This document shows, in pieces, positions 32,516 through 44,229 of a DNA stretch of 64,000 nt (within the stretch, counting starts at the first letter, position 1; each line of letters opens with the position of its first letter). Source of the DNA: Fomes fomentarius (taxonomy: Eukaryota; Basidiomycota; Agaricomycetes; Polyporales; Polyporaceae). The notes below the pieces were generated by a model. That model had not been told where the DNA came from, did not search any database, and worked only from the letters and a program-made list of their open reading frames with translations. The stretch spans positions 3,437,535-3,501,534 of the forward strand of contig JABYQN010000003.1 of assembly GCA_022606135.1 (NCBI GenBank), given 5' to 3'. The position numbers were made by a program, and so were the translations under genes.

Positions 32516-35500
32516 ATGCCCCCTAAGAAACAGAAAGGTCTACAACTTTGCCGTTTCTGTCACCGGCATTACACAGAGGCTCCCAGTCACCACTCGCGCT
32601 CTTGTAATCTCACACCGGTGGATGTTTCTTATCCTAACCCCAAAGCGTCCACCCCGACCAAGGTCCGCGCACACTCTGTGCAGTTCTCAGATGGGTCGTT
32701 GGGGCATATCTGTGCTCATGTGGTTCAAGAAGCCCGTGCGGTTCAAGCAAAACGGGGCGAGGTCCAAGAAGGCGGCGCGGTCGAGGACGAAGGTGGCGCG
32801 GTCGAGGATGAAGGCGGCGCGGTCGAGGACGAAGGCGGCGCGGTCGAGGATGAAGGTGGCGCGGTCGAGGATGAAGGCGGCGCGGTCGAGGACGAAGGCG
32901 GCGCGGTCGAGGACGAAGGCGGCGCGGTCGAGGACGAAGGCGGTGCGGTCGAAATCTGCCTGATGACTTTCAAGACTCACAAGACACTCAATAACCATAT
33001 TGGGAAGCTTGAGGGCAATGTTAGATGGGCGGTGAGACGACTACACTTATCAGTAGATGGCAAGGATCGCTCAATTTCCCTTTTTTTCTTTCAAGACACC
33101 CGAAGAGCTGCAGAAAGCTTTGGAAAAGAAAAAGATGCAGACGATCTTGCTCACTGACGAGAATCCAGGTAGAGTTCTCCCAAATATTGCCTGGTGGAGA
33201 TCATACTTACCTTAGGCTCAATAGTTGAGGTCTCCAGCAATCCTGAGGCAGGATCTGTAAGTGCTAGTTTGCACATCACTTTTTAGGTCATAATCTAACT
33301 ATATCAAGCAGGCTAGCACTCACCCTACTGAGGAGATGCAGAGTGAAGGCCAAGGTATCATAAAGGCCTCACAGACAGAAGTCAGCTTTTCTTGATTTTT
33401 GGTTGGCTGCCAGTCTCTAATATTGTTTACTGTCAGCTTCAATACGGGGATAAATTTTCTCCTCTTCCCTTATTCATAAATACCCGCCTGTCCGCTCTGC
33501 TCTGCCTTGATTGTCATGTGCTTCTAGTTCCCAAACACGCAGAAGGACACATTCGCACTATACATAAAGGACAACAAAGTGGACCTTGGAAAGCGAAATT
33601 GCGCAGTGCCTTGGACGATTGCCTTCAATCTGGCCAGCTCTCTTCCAACGACAAGCTTCCTACTCTGCCAACTGTACCAGCGCCACCGTATTTGGGTCTT
33701 AAGCCACCAGAGGATGCCTTTCAATGCAAAATAACTAAGACCTGTAAATTGTGGTTCCGGTCTGACTTTGCGCACAAGAATCATCGCCTCAGCGTCCATC
33801 CTGGTGTTCCACCTACATCTACCAACATGGGACCCAAGACCCTCACACAAAGAGTGACGGACAGCCCTGGGCACCTATTGGTTGTTCCTATACTTTCAGG
33901 CTCTCCCACACCCACACCAGAGCATGCTTCAGCCCATTCTTCACTACCAGTGGGATATCTGGAACAGATTGAAAGAAACATAGCACCCCCTCCCTCAGTT
34001 CTGACCAGTGACACCGATCCCCGACATCTTGCTTCTTGGCTTTACCAAACTAGGTGGCATACATACGTGGAACAGAAGGAGCCCCAGCTATTGATAAAAT
34101 TTGCAGCTCTCCCACGTAAACCATCCGATACCTACTATCGACTTCGCTTCCATGTGCTCCGTTACGTTAAGCTTGGATACCACCGTATTCCCTTTACAAG
34201 CCCCTACATTCGATGGCAGCTTGGACAGTCTGGAAAAGGAAGGTGGGATCACATCTTTGAAGCTTGTTGAAATATATACAGTGCTGATAAACAATTATAG
34301 TGTCAAAGGGAAAGCTTTTGGTGAATTCCAGAATGTGGCCACTATGGCGGTGTACTCTTCTGTTCTTGCTCGATGTCTATCCTCCATCCTGCTCTCCTAC
34401 CATCATGATCCTTCGAAGTCCAAATCCTCACTTCGCCCAGCAATCTTAGCTCTGAGTGGAGCCTTGGATCAGGATAATCAAAATGAGATTGACCTAGACA
34501 TAGGAGAGGAAGATATCAATGATATTGGAGCTGAGGACACAGATGATGAAGAGGAGGATGAGGAGGGTGAGGAGGGTGAAGTAATTGGAGACGGAGACAA
34601 AGACCAGCAGCTTGATCAACAGCAGCCAAAGAAACACTGCAGGCCTGATATAGCTTGGGATGGAGATGAAGATGCAGAGAACTATCTACCTCTCTTTTTC
34701 TCTGAAAGCACAGAGAAAACAACCAGCAGCCTTGATGAAAAGATCCTGGTTGCAATCCATGAACTCCTGGTTATTCTTTGGACCACGTACCATCATCCCA
34801 CTGCTGCACTCCTATTCCCTGATCCTACCATACAATTCGTCATCCACTCCCAACTGTGCCTAAGTGGAGCTTTCAAAGACCCCAGTTATGTAACAGGGAT
34901 TCTTGCCAAGTTAACTTGGTTGATGGTGGGTTAAGGTTCAAGAAAATCAATGATCTTAACTTGGCTAATTGTATCTTTTAACAGAGGCTTGTTTTCCTCT
35001 TAGAGATCACTAGGAAGCCTTTCTCTGAGCAGGAATCAAGAGCTGAGCAACTGCAACCATGGTACAAAGCTTATGGATCCAGTACCTTTGGCACCATCCG
35101 GCAGCTACAAGCAGCAGCCTCATTGATAGTCATGTCGACTCAGAATGCACCACAGTTCACTTGGGTCCCAGATTCAGCCAAGAAGACTCTAATCTTCCAA
35201 GGCACCCACATCACCCTAGAATCTATCTGCAAGTGCCTCGGTGCACTTGAGGATGATGCAGTGGACCATTTGCACACTCTGCTTGAAGGCTTCCAACCTG
35301 ACCTGGATTTTTCTGCGCTTCATGATGATATTGGCAAGAAAGATCCAGGCTACTGCCTCCTCTCTGAAGAAAGAAACCAGGCAGTCTTCCCTCCGCGCAA
35401 CACCTGGCTGGTTCGGTATATACTCTCCACCCCTGAACTTCGACAAAAGTTCATCTACGAGGAGCTTAGTGACAGTGAGAGAGCCTATTGGAAACCCACT

Positions 35501-36407
35501 GCTCTGAGGACCTGGCTAAAGGCCTATGGAAGACTAGATCTCCTCCTTTTGCTCCAATGCATGATGAGTTGTGGAGCACCGGGCCGAGCTACTGAACTAA
35601 CTGGTTTGGCACGGTGCAACACTATAGGAGGCATGCAACGTGCTATCCAACTCATTGGCAAGCACCTTATCTTGATCAGGCGGTACAACAAAATGAGGGC
35701 ACGGGAGGGATTTGATCGGTTCATACCATCCAGTCTTCATTCTTCATTGGCCAGTATCTATCTTTTGAAGGAGGCAATCCTGCGTCCCTTTGCCCTGCAC
35801 TGCGTTCACGAGCTCTACGCGGTCAAGCCTACACAGAGGACCAAAGTGAAGGAACTTTATCATAACTACCTCTTTGTCAACCAAGACCGCCTATTCATTG
35901 CTGGCGACATTTCCAAGGAGATGAAGTTGAGAACGAACACCCACATCGGAATGGAAATTGGTGTCAGAGCCTGGCGACAATGCTCTGCTCCTTTCCGTCG
36001 CGCTCATGCAGGGGAGACTAGTATGATGGCTGACGATGAACAGACTGTCGATGCCAGACAGTCCGGCCATTCCCAACGGGTGGACCACCTCAATTATGGT
36101 GTGACAGGGCATTCAGCTCTTGGTCTGCCCGAAAATATGCTCCAGCAATATATTGATGCGTCCACCCGTTGGCATAATGTTCTACAATTGGTTCCAGGTG
36201 AGGCAACCACTTCTTCCCTTCATGTCAGCTGCGCTAACTGTGAAATACACAGGAGGTTGTTCTTTTAAGCTAGAAGAGAGTACACGAAAGAATTACCGCT
36301 CTCCCTCTACTGCAGCAGCAGATCCTCCTTGGATGGGTCGGCTCGTCACCATGGTGGTAGATCGCCTCAAGGAAGAAAAGGAAGGCAATATGGGGGACAA
36401 TCTATAA
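32516..36407 (+). CDS. C2H2/OrsD-like zinc-finger protein with region typical of fungal helicase N-termini; helicase domain absent
   Basis: The start MPPKKQKGLQLCRFC opens a zinc-binding segment (LCRFCHRHYTEAPSHHSRSC), followed by an acidic tandem repeat, a C-x-TFKTHKTLNNHIGK segment, CLDCHVLLVPKHAEGHIRTIH (like the DUF3505/OrsD finger), FQCKITKTCKLWFRSDFAHK, an acidic linker (about 34480-34640) and a long conserved region (MSCGAPGRATELTGLARCN; RYNKMRAREGFDRFIPSSLH; LKEAILRPFA; AWRQCSAPFRRAH). In many basidiomycete proteins a similar region stands before a RecQ-like helicase; here it ends at MGDNL without helicase motifs. Introns are short and canonical, and frame is kept, so the gene may be active. 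Lower GC and simpler exons than its neighbours suggest a mobile-element or subtelomeric origin. The helicase link is from memory. Confidence 0.55.
32771..32953 (+). repeat. 21 bp coding minisatellite (GGAVEDE repeats)
   Basis: Eight full 21-base units and one partial unit encode GGAVEDE in the zinc-finger protein. Units differ only at synonymous or near-synonymous sites (GAC/GAT, GGC/GGT). The array is open in all but a few frames, so antisense frames rich in DRAAF or SSTAPP are by-products. Confidence 0.95.
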
Positions 36408-36657
36408 GCAGTAGGCTTGAGGTGCGATAGGGGACTTGGGAGAGTCCACATGTTGAGAGTCGGGTGTCGGAAGGTGAGAGTTGAGCGTCGGGAATCTGAA
36501 GTCCACAGAGAGAGAGGGTATCGAGAGTTCGAAGGGGAAGGTGGCGTCCAAAGTCAATAGTAGCATGAAACTATCTTGTATTGGAGTATTAGCTATGACA
36601 TCTTATACTACCCACAAAAGTCTGCAGCCGGGAGCTGTGATAGAAAGAAGGAATTCT
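36408..36657. other. Short intergenic region
   Basis: The two flanking genes converge here. No further feature is visible. Confidence 0.4.
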
Positions 36658-38830
36658 TCAACAATTGTCAAACCTTCCCTGAATGACCGCACACAAGGCT
36701 GCAACTTCACGCTTGTGAGCAGGAAGCTGCAGTGAGCCAAAGTTAGCAAACCCCAAGCCCATGCTCGGCGCCGTTGGCAACGTCGCACCACTGCTGATCG
36801 AGACCACGTCGTCCACGCTCGACGAGCTCATCGGCTTCTGCTCTGGCGAGAGCAAGTACCCCAAGCTCGGGCTCGTCGACAGGAACTCCTCCATGAACAC
36901 GAGTGGTGGATGGCATCCCACTGCGGCTGTGGCAGTGTGTCCTGCAGGAACGAATTGCTCGCGCCCGTGTAGTAGCAGTACCTTCATCAAAAAAGTGTGC
37001 GTGTGTGTGTCCAAGTCAGTAAGTCAATCAGACATAACAAGGACTCGAGGAATGAAACGCACCTGGTCAAGAACACGCCCAGCCCACTCCGCACTCCTGC
37101 GCCTCCAAACCCAAACCCAAACCCCCGCCCATCCTTGCTCAGCGACAGCAACCGCGACGAGCTCTCCTCATTCGACCTTGCGCTTGGCATGCTCTCCTCT
37201 CCGCGCTCCCGCCCCGTTCCATCAACCATAGCCCCATTCCGACCCGGCATCCTCTCCAGGCTAAATTTAGGGGGCGATGTCTGACCGATGCGCTCGTTCG
37301 CGCCAGCCTGCCCAAGTCAAAGTATCCCCTTTGGTGATTCCGGCCCCTCTGCCTGCTCAACGCCGGCACCTGCGTGCCCTCGAGCACGTCCTCTTTGTTG
37401 TCGTTCAACGCCATCTGCTTGCCCACACGTTCTACGATGACGCGAAGTCGTACCACTTTGAGAGCAATGTCGACTCCTCGAGCGTGGACGGCACAGGCCT
37501 ATGTGCCATGTACCCGCGGACGGTCTCCTGGCCCTTCACAACATTCTCGAGCTTGCTCTTGAGCAGGGCAAACCCTGTGGCCTCGGACGACGACGGGGGC
37601 ATGCCAGCGGGGCGTGGTTGAGGAACCGTGGCAAATACGACCTTGTAGTTCTGGCTCTCGTTGTCCCAGATCTCTCGTCCAGCGATGTTGTAGTGTATGG
37701 CAAAAAACATTGTCTTCTCCTCGATGCGCGTGAGCATGTCGTTCAGCCGGATCATGAACGAGAACCGATCCAAGACCCCACCAGGGACCAAGTCGCAGTA
37801 CTTGGCTGTCACCTCGCTCGTCATCTGCAGTGAGTCCACCGTGAAACAGATGGCAATCCACTCCTCGAACGCGAGGTTCCACACATGCACACGCTCGTGC
37901 AGTGAAGTGTCATCTTTGGAAAGCTGAGACTCCTGGAGCGCGATGTCTACCTGAGGCTTAGCAGGCTGCAGGCATATCCGTCACCTGCATCATTGGAGTG
38001 TTGTCGTTCTTGGGCTAGGTCACAATCGGAAAGTCGCTCTCGGTTCCGCTTGTATCCATCGGGGAGCCCTCACGCGAGATTGATAGGGACTTCTGTTCAG
38101 CCAAGAACTGCTTCACGTGTATAAGACACTTGTAGAAGTGGACGGACCTTGCTCGCCATTGGCGTGCTTGGCGTGCTCTTCGAGCGAAGACTTGAGAGGC
38201 TCACCAGACTTCTTGTGCACAATGTTGGCGACCCCAGCATGTGGTGCAGAGGCCACACAACTGCTGCCGCTCTCTATGTGAATGTTCGCTGAGGACGATC
38301 CCTGAAGTGCGAGGAGCCTCTTGAGCGTGTCCGGGTCGATGTGAAGGTTGGGCCGTGGCGCAGACTGTGAGCTCGATGCAGTCTCAGTCTCACTGCCAGA
38401 CATTTTTTGACCAGAAAATTGTCGTTCCGGGAATGCAGTCTTCTCAACGGGAGGGGCGTTTTTCACCTTGTAGACAGCGGGCGTCGGCATTGACTCAGCG
38501 GGGGAGCACAAGGGCTGCATCTTGAGTGCACGAGTGCGCTTTGCGCGGGGGTTCCTCTGGATGTATGACTCTGAACCGCTGGCTCATATGAGCTGGGGAT
38601 TCCGTCAGGAGTGGGACCTTGCACTGTGGCAGGCTCGGTGCAAGGAGGAGTCGGGGGCTGTACGACCAAGAGGGTAGGTAGGCACAGGGGAGCTGCGCGA
38701 CGTTGCATCGACGGAGAGAACTCGCGTCACGGAAGGTGAGGACGGGGCAGACACAGAAGTGCTGGCCAACCAGGAAGACGAGGAGCGGTGCTGCCGCACT
38801 GTTGGAGTGGCGAGAGTACGAGTAGTCCAT
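36658..38830 (-). CDS. Protein phosphatase 1 regulatory subunit with CBM21 domain (Gac1/Pig1 type)
   Basis: The N-terminal half is Ser/Pro-rich and contains HKKSGEPLKSSLEEHAK near 38200, matching the KSGE.LK.SLK element of fungal PP1 targeting subunits. It is followed by the carbohydrate-binding module (FEEWIAICFTVDSL; DRFSFMIRL; TMFFAIHYNIAGREIWDN; ESQNYKVVF) at about 37890-37640. Such proteins bring PP1 to glycogen to activate glycogen synthase. The C-terminal tail is low-complexity and ends at 36658. Several frame changes are needed (for example around 37480 and 38480-38560), so introns, sequencing errors or decay remain open. Confidence 0.75.
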
Positions 38831-39320
38831 GTAGTTCGCGTATGAATTGAGAACAGCACTGCGCGCCGGTCTTTCTTGCTGTGGGGTCTGTGGTGGGAAT
38901 CAGTCAGCACCAAGGGAATGTTCGATGGCTGGCGTGCGCGGCAGCTCGGTAGCCCCCGCAGCCAGTGCATGAGCTCAAGGAAACGGTACTCACAGAAGGA
39001 GAGATAGGTAGACGCGCTGCCTGAATCCAAGTGGAGGACAAAGAGGAGCTAGCACTCCAAATCCGACTGGTTTGAGTGTCGGTTGTTAAACACTGTCTGG
39101 CTTGAGCTCTCTGTAACCTGTCATCATTCGAGTCGTGCAGAGCAACTTTTACTGTGCACCCTATATAGGCAAAAGATGATGTGGGACACCCTCCCCATCT
39201 ACGCAGACAAACGGACAACCGCTAATGCCCATTCAAAACCATTATCGGAACCGAGATATCATGTGGAGCACTGCAGCATGCAGATGAGGCATCCTCAGCT
39301 GAAAGAACCATGCCACGACC
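38831..39320. other. Intergenic or 5' region, no gene recognised
   Basis: Possible upstream exons of the CBM21 protein on the minus strand. Nothing distinct can be supported. Confidence 0.35.
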
Positions 39321-39323
39321 GTA

Positions 39324-40010
39324 CTAGATAAGGACTACAGTTGTGTACGCAAACAGTGAGCCCACCGCGCACTTGACGAGGGTGATCTTCCACCCAGCCG
39401 CAGTAGTGAGAGCATCGTACTCGCGGTATGTCCGCTCCTTTGCGTCGAACCGGCCCAGCATCTACAAGCCCCTGTCAGCTGCTGAACAGGTGTATGTCTG
39501 TTTTTGACAGACCTGAATGTACGCATTCGTGCTTCCGCGGCCCAAGTTCGGGAGGAGCGGCGAGTTATTAGGGACCAGAGAGCGGACCGCACCCAACGAG
39601 TCCGACTTGCCACTCTCATTATCGACCCACGGGTATGGGAGCCTCGTGTCCACCCAAAGGAGCTTTGTATTCGGGACTGAGGCCATGCGGAGCAGCAGCA
39701 GCCTGGTGATTTTGACATGTCAGATGCGACAGCCCCACCCCAGTGTGCGCAACAGATCCATGTCGCGCCTGACTGTACCCACACCTGGGACCTCGAACGG
39801 ACGTTGGGGCCTGAAAAAATCCAGTGCATGGTAGGAGACACGTTCTGCATCGAAGATGTCGGCGTACGCGGATCCCTAGGCCAGTCACGGTAGAGGCAAT
39901 AGTGCGCGCGCGAGGGAGTTTCGCTCAGAGAGTAAGACATGTGCGGTATTGTCGTGGATGACCAGGGAACGTGCCCTATAAGACTGTTTCGCATGGACAG
40001 GTGCGCATGT
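39324..40010 (-). pseudogene. SAM-dependent O-methyltransferase, 3' part
   Basis: The minus strand reads DIFDAERVSYHALDFFRPQ, ITRLLLLRMASVPNTKLLWVD, SLVPNNSPLLPNLGRGSTNA, MLGRFDAKERTYREYDALTT and AAGWKITLVKCAVGSLFAYT, ending in VVLI and a stop at 39324-39326. This is the C-terminal catalytic half of the plant/fungal-type O-methyltransferases (the VxxxxHDFF element, PNTKLxxVD, and the ERT..E...L...AGW block). The HDW-type catalytic motif reads diverged (RTLGWG), and the Rossmann glycine motif and dimerisation half are not found upstream, so it is probably truncated. Confidence 0.65.
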
Positions 40011-41237
40011 GCGAGGAGGAGCAGACACATCACATCGAGAGTGAGACCGCCATGCATACCCATGGGAGGAGAGAATATGCACGGAGCGGCCGATAGTGCA
40101 GACAGGCGCACAGTCTTCAATTGACAAGCTGGAGGTGCGGATGCGCCTCCGCGACGATGAGTGAAACGGTGCCAATCCCGCCTCCTACATGGACCGCAAG
40201 CGAGTCCCTTCCCACGCGAAGCCTAGGGAAGTTGCGCAGTTAGCACCAGCGAAAGGCTATCACCACTCCGCCGCAGGAGGCGAAGAACCATAGGATGAGC
40301 GAGGGCCAGAAGTCTAGATGCAGGGTCATTTATGCAGCTGGGGCAGCCAGTTATCACAGTCGCTTACCCGATACGTGAGTATCCACCTATAGATATGAGC
40401 AGGTTAGAGATGAAGTATGTAACCTGTAAGTGCGAGGTAAGGCGTACCGGGACCCAGTACGTTCCCGGACCGTACCCTTGGCTGTCAGCCCATGAGGGAG
40501 CGAAGCGGGTGTAGCTGAGAGGTGTGACTTGAAGCTCGCATCTGATCTCTTCAGCATAGGTGATATTTGGTTCGTTGTCGTGGTTCTATTTATGATAAAT
40601 GATAACATGATCAGAACTAGCGATAGGAGAGTAGGCATGAGGATGTACACCATGGGTAGACGAGAAGGGGATCCTGAAGTTGTTAAGCGGAGCGACGATC
40701 CCATCAATGAGCTTGGTTAAGTTCTCTCTGAACGTGTCTACACGCGATGTTAGCAGGTTTGCAAAAGTGGAAACAAGGGAGATACTGACTCTCGCCAGTG
40801 ATCAGATCACCGTTGAGCACACTGGGAACGAAGGCTTCAGTGTCGAGAGGTTGGCATTGCACAATAACGTTGTACCAACACGTAGTCCGGCTCCTCGGAT
40901 GGCAAGACTGTATTCATGAACTTGTCACTATTGATATCCTGCACCAGGCCCCAGTCATCCCAGGGATTCTCGACGAAGTGCAGGTGAACTTGAAGGTGCC
41001 ATAGCTACAGAAGGTGAGGCACAGCTTGTTTGCGTACAGATTCAGAGTGATGCCGTCTGCAGCGCGAGCCTCCAGTACACGATGTCAATGCTGTTTTCAT
41101 TCACTAGCCGACTCTACCACATGCGAATGTGCGAAAACCAAAAAGAAGCCCAGACCGATCTTCGCAAGGAAAATCACTCACCCAGGCATAGAAGGATCAA
41201 ATGATATAGATACATTATGGGCTACGATACAAATATA
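40011..41237. other. No gene recognised
   Basis: On the minus strand near 40850-40990 a stretch reads WGLVQDINSDKFMNTVLP followed by SEEPDYVLVQRYC, which looks coding but fits no family I know. It could be an exon remnant. The rest holds only short frames. Confidence 0.35.
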
Positions 41238-43735
41238 TCATATCTGCGGAAACAAGATAGGGGGGATAGGGAGCCGACAAAAGTTATGGACAAATGAACG
41301 CACGTAGAAGTCTACTGCAAGTTCCTGAATACTACCAAAGTCTTCGTTTTGAACACCTTGCACTGCCGCTTTTGAGATCGCTGCAGGGCAGCCGGGCCAC
41401 TTCGTCAGAATCCGGATGAACTGGTAGGTGGTCTCAACAGCGACAGCATCAGAGCGCGAAGAAGTCCATCGGAATTTGGTATCCTCTTCTTCATCGAGCT
41501 GAGGAATGACGGAGACGACAGATGAGGGAGGACCCCAGATAGTGGACACTTCCGCTTCCCGCTGCCATCGCTGATGCGACGACCAAGTGTGAGTCTGTGC
41601 GAGGACAGTATCCAAAGCAACAACCTCCGCTCGGAAGTTGATCTCGTGGGCCTCCCAGAGCATCTTCCGGCGCATCTCACCGGCAGAGTCAAAGACGATG
41701 CTGATGGTGTTCACCACACCACCCTCAAAGGTGGCTGGTTCGAACATGTTGTTGTAAGAATGCAGCTGCGCTACTCGTGCGAAAAGTCGTACAACACCAT
41801 TCAATTCATCCCACCGGCGTTGGGCCATGCGTGCAGCGGAGGGGGGCATATGCTGCGTGTCCGGTGGCTCCTTGGCGGAATAATCTCCCCAAAGCGCCGT
41901 GCGCCACTGGGCAATCGACAGGGGCTGATTCGTCAGACTGGGATCGAGTATCCGCACGTGCAGGAAAGGCCGTATACGTGCGAGGTTGTGGATATACCGG
42001 TGCACTTTCTGGTCCACGCGGGCAAGATCCCCTCGCGTTATACCCATGGGTAGCACTGCAATCTTGGAGACCGTGTCGAGGAGGAAGGGGGGAGGATAGA
42101 AGTACAGGGCTGAGAGGTTCGAATGGCCTACAGGGGACGCCGCTCGTAGTGCTCTCTCCCATACAGATGGTACCTCATAGAATGGGGAAGGGACAAAAGT
42201 TTTCGCTGGCTGGACAGGGGGCTCAAGGCAGGATGGGCCATGACCGGTTTCCGGAGTGGCCTGGATGGGCAGGCTTGGTTGCGATATGGACTGTGTTTGG
42301 TCCGGACCTTTGCCACTGCCACGCTTGCGATGCTTACGAGCCTTGGATGGCCCTGCGGTAGACTCCCTTCGAAGTTCTACTGGTCGCATATGAAGCTCGG
42401 TAGACGTGGCGTGCCTCTGCTCGATTTTGGCGCGCTTGGCAGGTGGTCCTTGGTCGGTCATACGCGGGACTTCAGCCAGAGAAAGGGAGCACAGGTGAGT
42501 GCCTACCACCTGTTTCGAGACCGTGAGGAGCATGGACTGGTGCCAGCTGCCTGTGAGGTTGCTCACTCCCACAAGAGAATGAGCCTCCTGCACCATGGGG
42601 GGATTGCAGCGCTGAAGTGACAGGAAGTGTGGAGGGGGTGAGCACTCGACGATAGACCAGACAGCAAGCTTCCTGGTGAGCGGTTGCAAGAACCAAATCG
42701 GAAGCCCAACGCGGGTGCAAGTTTGCGCATCCGTGGCGTCGCGCACAAACGCGCCCACGACAGGAAGCACTTGGACTGAGTAGTCCTTGCTGGACTCCAT
42801 GCGAGGCACGACGGTTTCCATGTACGTTCGAAGTCCGGCCAGCTCCAGGCTCACGCGCTGAACATGAGCAGCAACCGCGATTGCGACATTGGCGACAGCT
42901 GGCAGATTGCGCATCCGGGACAGGACTTGCCGCAGTATCATCACCAAGAATGCACCATACTCCTGGACGTGATGTGGTACCTTCATCTTCTCCCATCGAC
43001 TGATACATAGGTTGGCGCCATCGGTAAGTCTGACACGAGTCTCCAGATTGATATAACCGAGGCCGTTCATGCCAAAACTTGTGTCCTCTTCCCAGTGCGA
43101 TCCACGCTGCAGGGTCTCCCATAACACAGAGGGCAGATTAGCCGAATCCGGGTGGGTGGGGATACACGATGTGTGCCACATGCCGCGACAGAGATCCTGG
43201 GGGAGTAGCGAGTATTCGCGGATACCCCAACGCCCGTCCGAGTAAGTCTCGACAGTAGATCTCTCGATCGGCCATTCTGGGACATAGTCCATGTTCGGCG
43301 ACGTGATGACCATCCGGGAGAATCTGCCTCTCGTGGCCACCTTAGCTTGGTAAGCTTTGGCTACGGCGGGAGCTGCGCAGTGTGAGTGAGTGACAGTGTG
43401 GCGCGATGACAATGTTGATTCACCTTTGCCTCTGCGCGTTATCCTCAGGACTGGTGGGGAAGACTCATCTCCGTCCGAAGGCGGTGTAATTGCGCGTACA
43501 TCGTCATTTGGGCGACCAGCTGCGGCGACCTTACTAGAAGAGCTGCAAAGGTTGTAAGCATATATATATTTAATTGTGGACGAGGCACATTTGCTTACAT
43601 TGTAGGCACATGGATAACAACGTCCATGGGCAATTGAGATGCTTGCCGAGCACCATCCTCATTTCGAACGATCTTTCGGAACTTGGGAAACTGGGTTTGA
43701 CGGGGGGGACGGCGAATATTGATGTTGTCCGCCAT
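41238..43735 (-). CDS. Intact member of a dispersed Agaricomycete-type protein family, function unknown
   Basis: Exon 1 starts at 43735 (MADNINIRRPPRQTQFPKFR) and ends near 43598. After a roughly 50 bp intron, exon 2 runs uninterrupted for over 750 codons to 41238. It contains ITPPSDGDESSPPVLRITRR, GRWGIREYSLLPQDLCRGMW followed by HTSCIPTHPD, a central basic Pro/Ser-rich linker (KARKHRKRGSGKGPDQTQS), and C-terminal segments such as YFYPPPFLLDTVSKIAVLPM and PATFEGGVVNTISIVFDSAG. I know no domain. A truncated paralogue at 1217-1346 is almost identical in DNA over 130 bp, so the family is dispersed and probably spreads with mobile DNA. It lies just upstream of the beheaded Nup84 gene. Confidence 0.7.
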
Positions 43736-44229
43736 TGTGTTGGGACCTGCGATGGCCAAGTGAGGTGGACGTCTTGATAACGCTCGCGGCGGGTCGGCTC
43801 AAAGCGTGACCTACGCACAAGGTGACTGCCAAGACCCACGACGTGTGCAAGCTCTGAGGCGGAGCACACAGTCAAGCGGGGTGGTGGAATGGACGAGATG
43901 ATTTGACTGCGATGATAGAGGAGAGGGAGTTGTGGGTATGGAATGAGGGACAGTGTTGGCTGTGTAAAATTGGATGGCCAGGCGATTGCAGATTTCGCAT
44001 CGGCCGAGGATGAAGCGCATGGCACCCATCATCCGGCGGATTCCGCGGGTCCGTGCACCATAGCTTGGATGTGGGCGCGGCAATTCGCCACCTGAGACAT
44101 AAGTACTCTAGGGTTCGACGGGTTTTAGTCTGTCGCTCCATGATCAACTTGGGCAGTCATACACTCAATAGATGGTGGCAGCTGAACAGAGCCTACGATA
44201 CGACGGCGCCTAGCTTCCGGCGCATCCGC
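43736..44229. other. No gene recognised
   Basis: This lies between the divergent starts of the repeated-family gene and the first recognisable Nup84 exon. Missing 5' exons of Nup84 should lie here but I cannot find them. Confidence 0.4.

Noticed and set aside
32687..32998. Antisense frames rich in DRAAF or SSTAPP
   Set aside because: They are by-products of the 21 bp coding repeat on the plus strand.
39335..40120. 261-residue minus-strand open frame
   Set aside because: It is Ser/Trp/Cys-rich and overlaps the true O-methyltransferase frames, which match the family in two other phases.
41238..43735. Transposase
   Set aside because: The protein is repeated in the window but shows no DDE, HUH or tyrosine recombinase motif and no terminal repeats that I could find around it.
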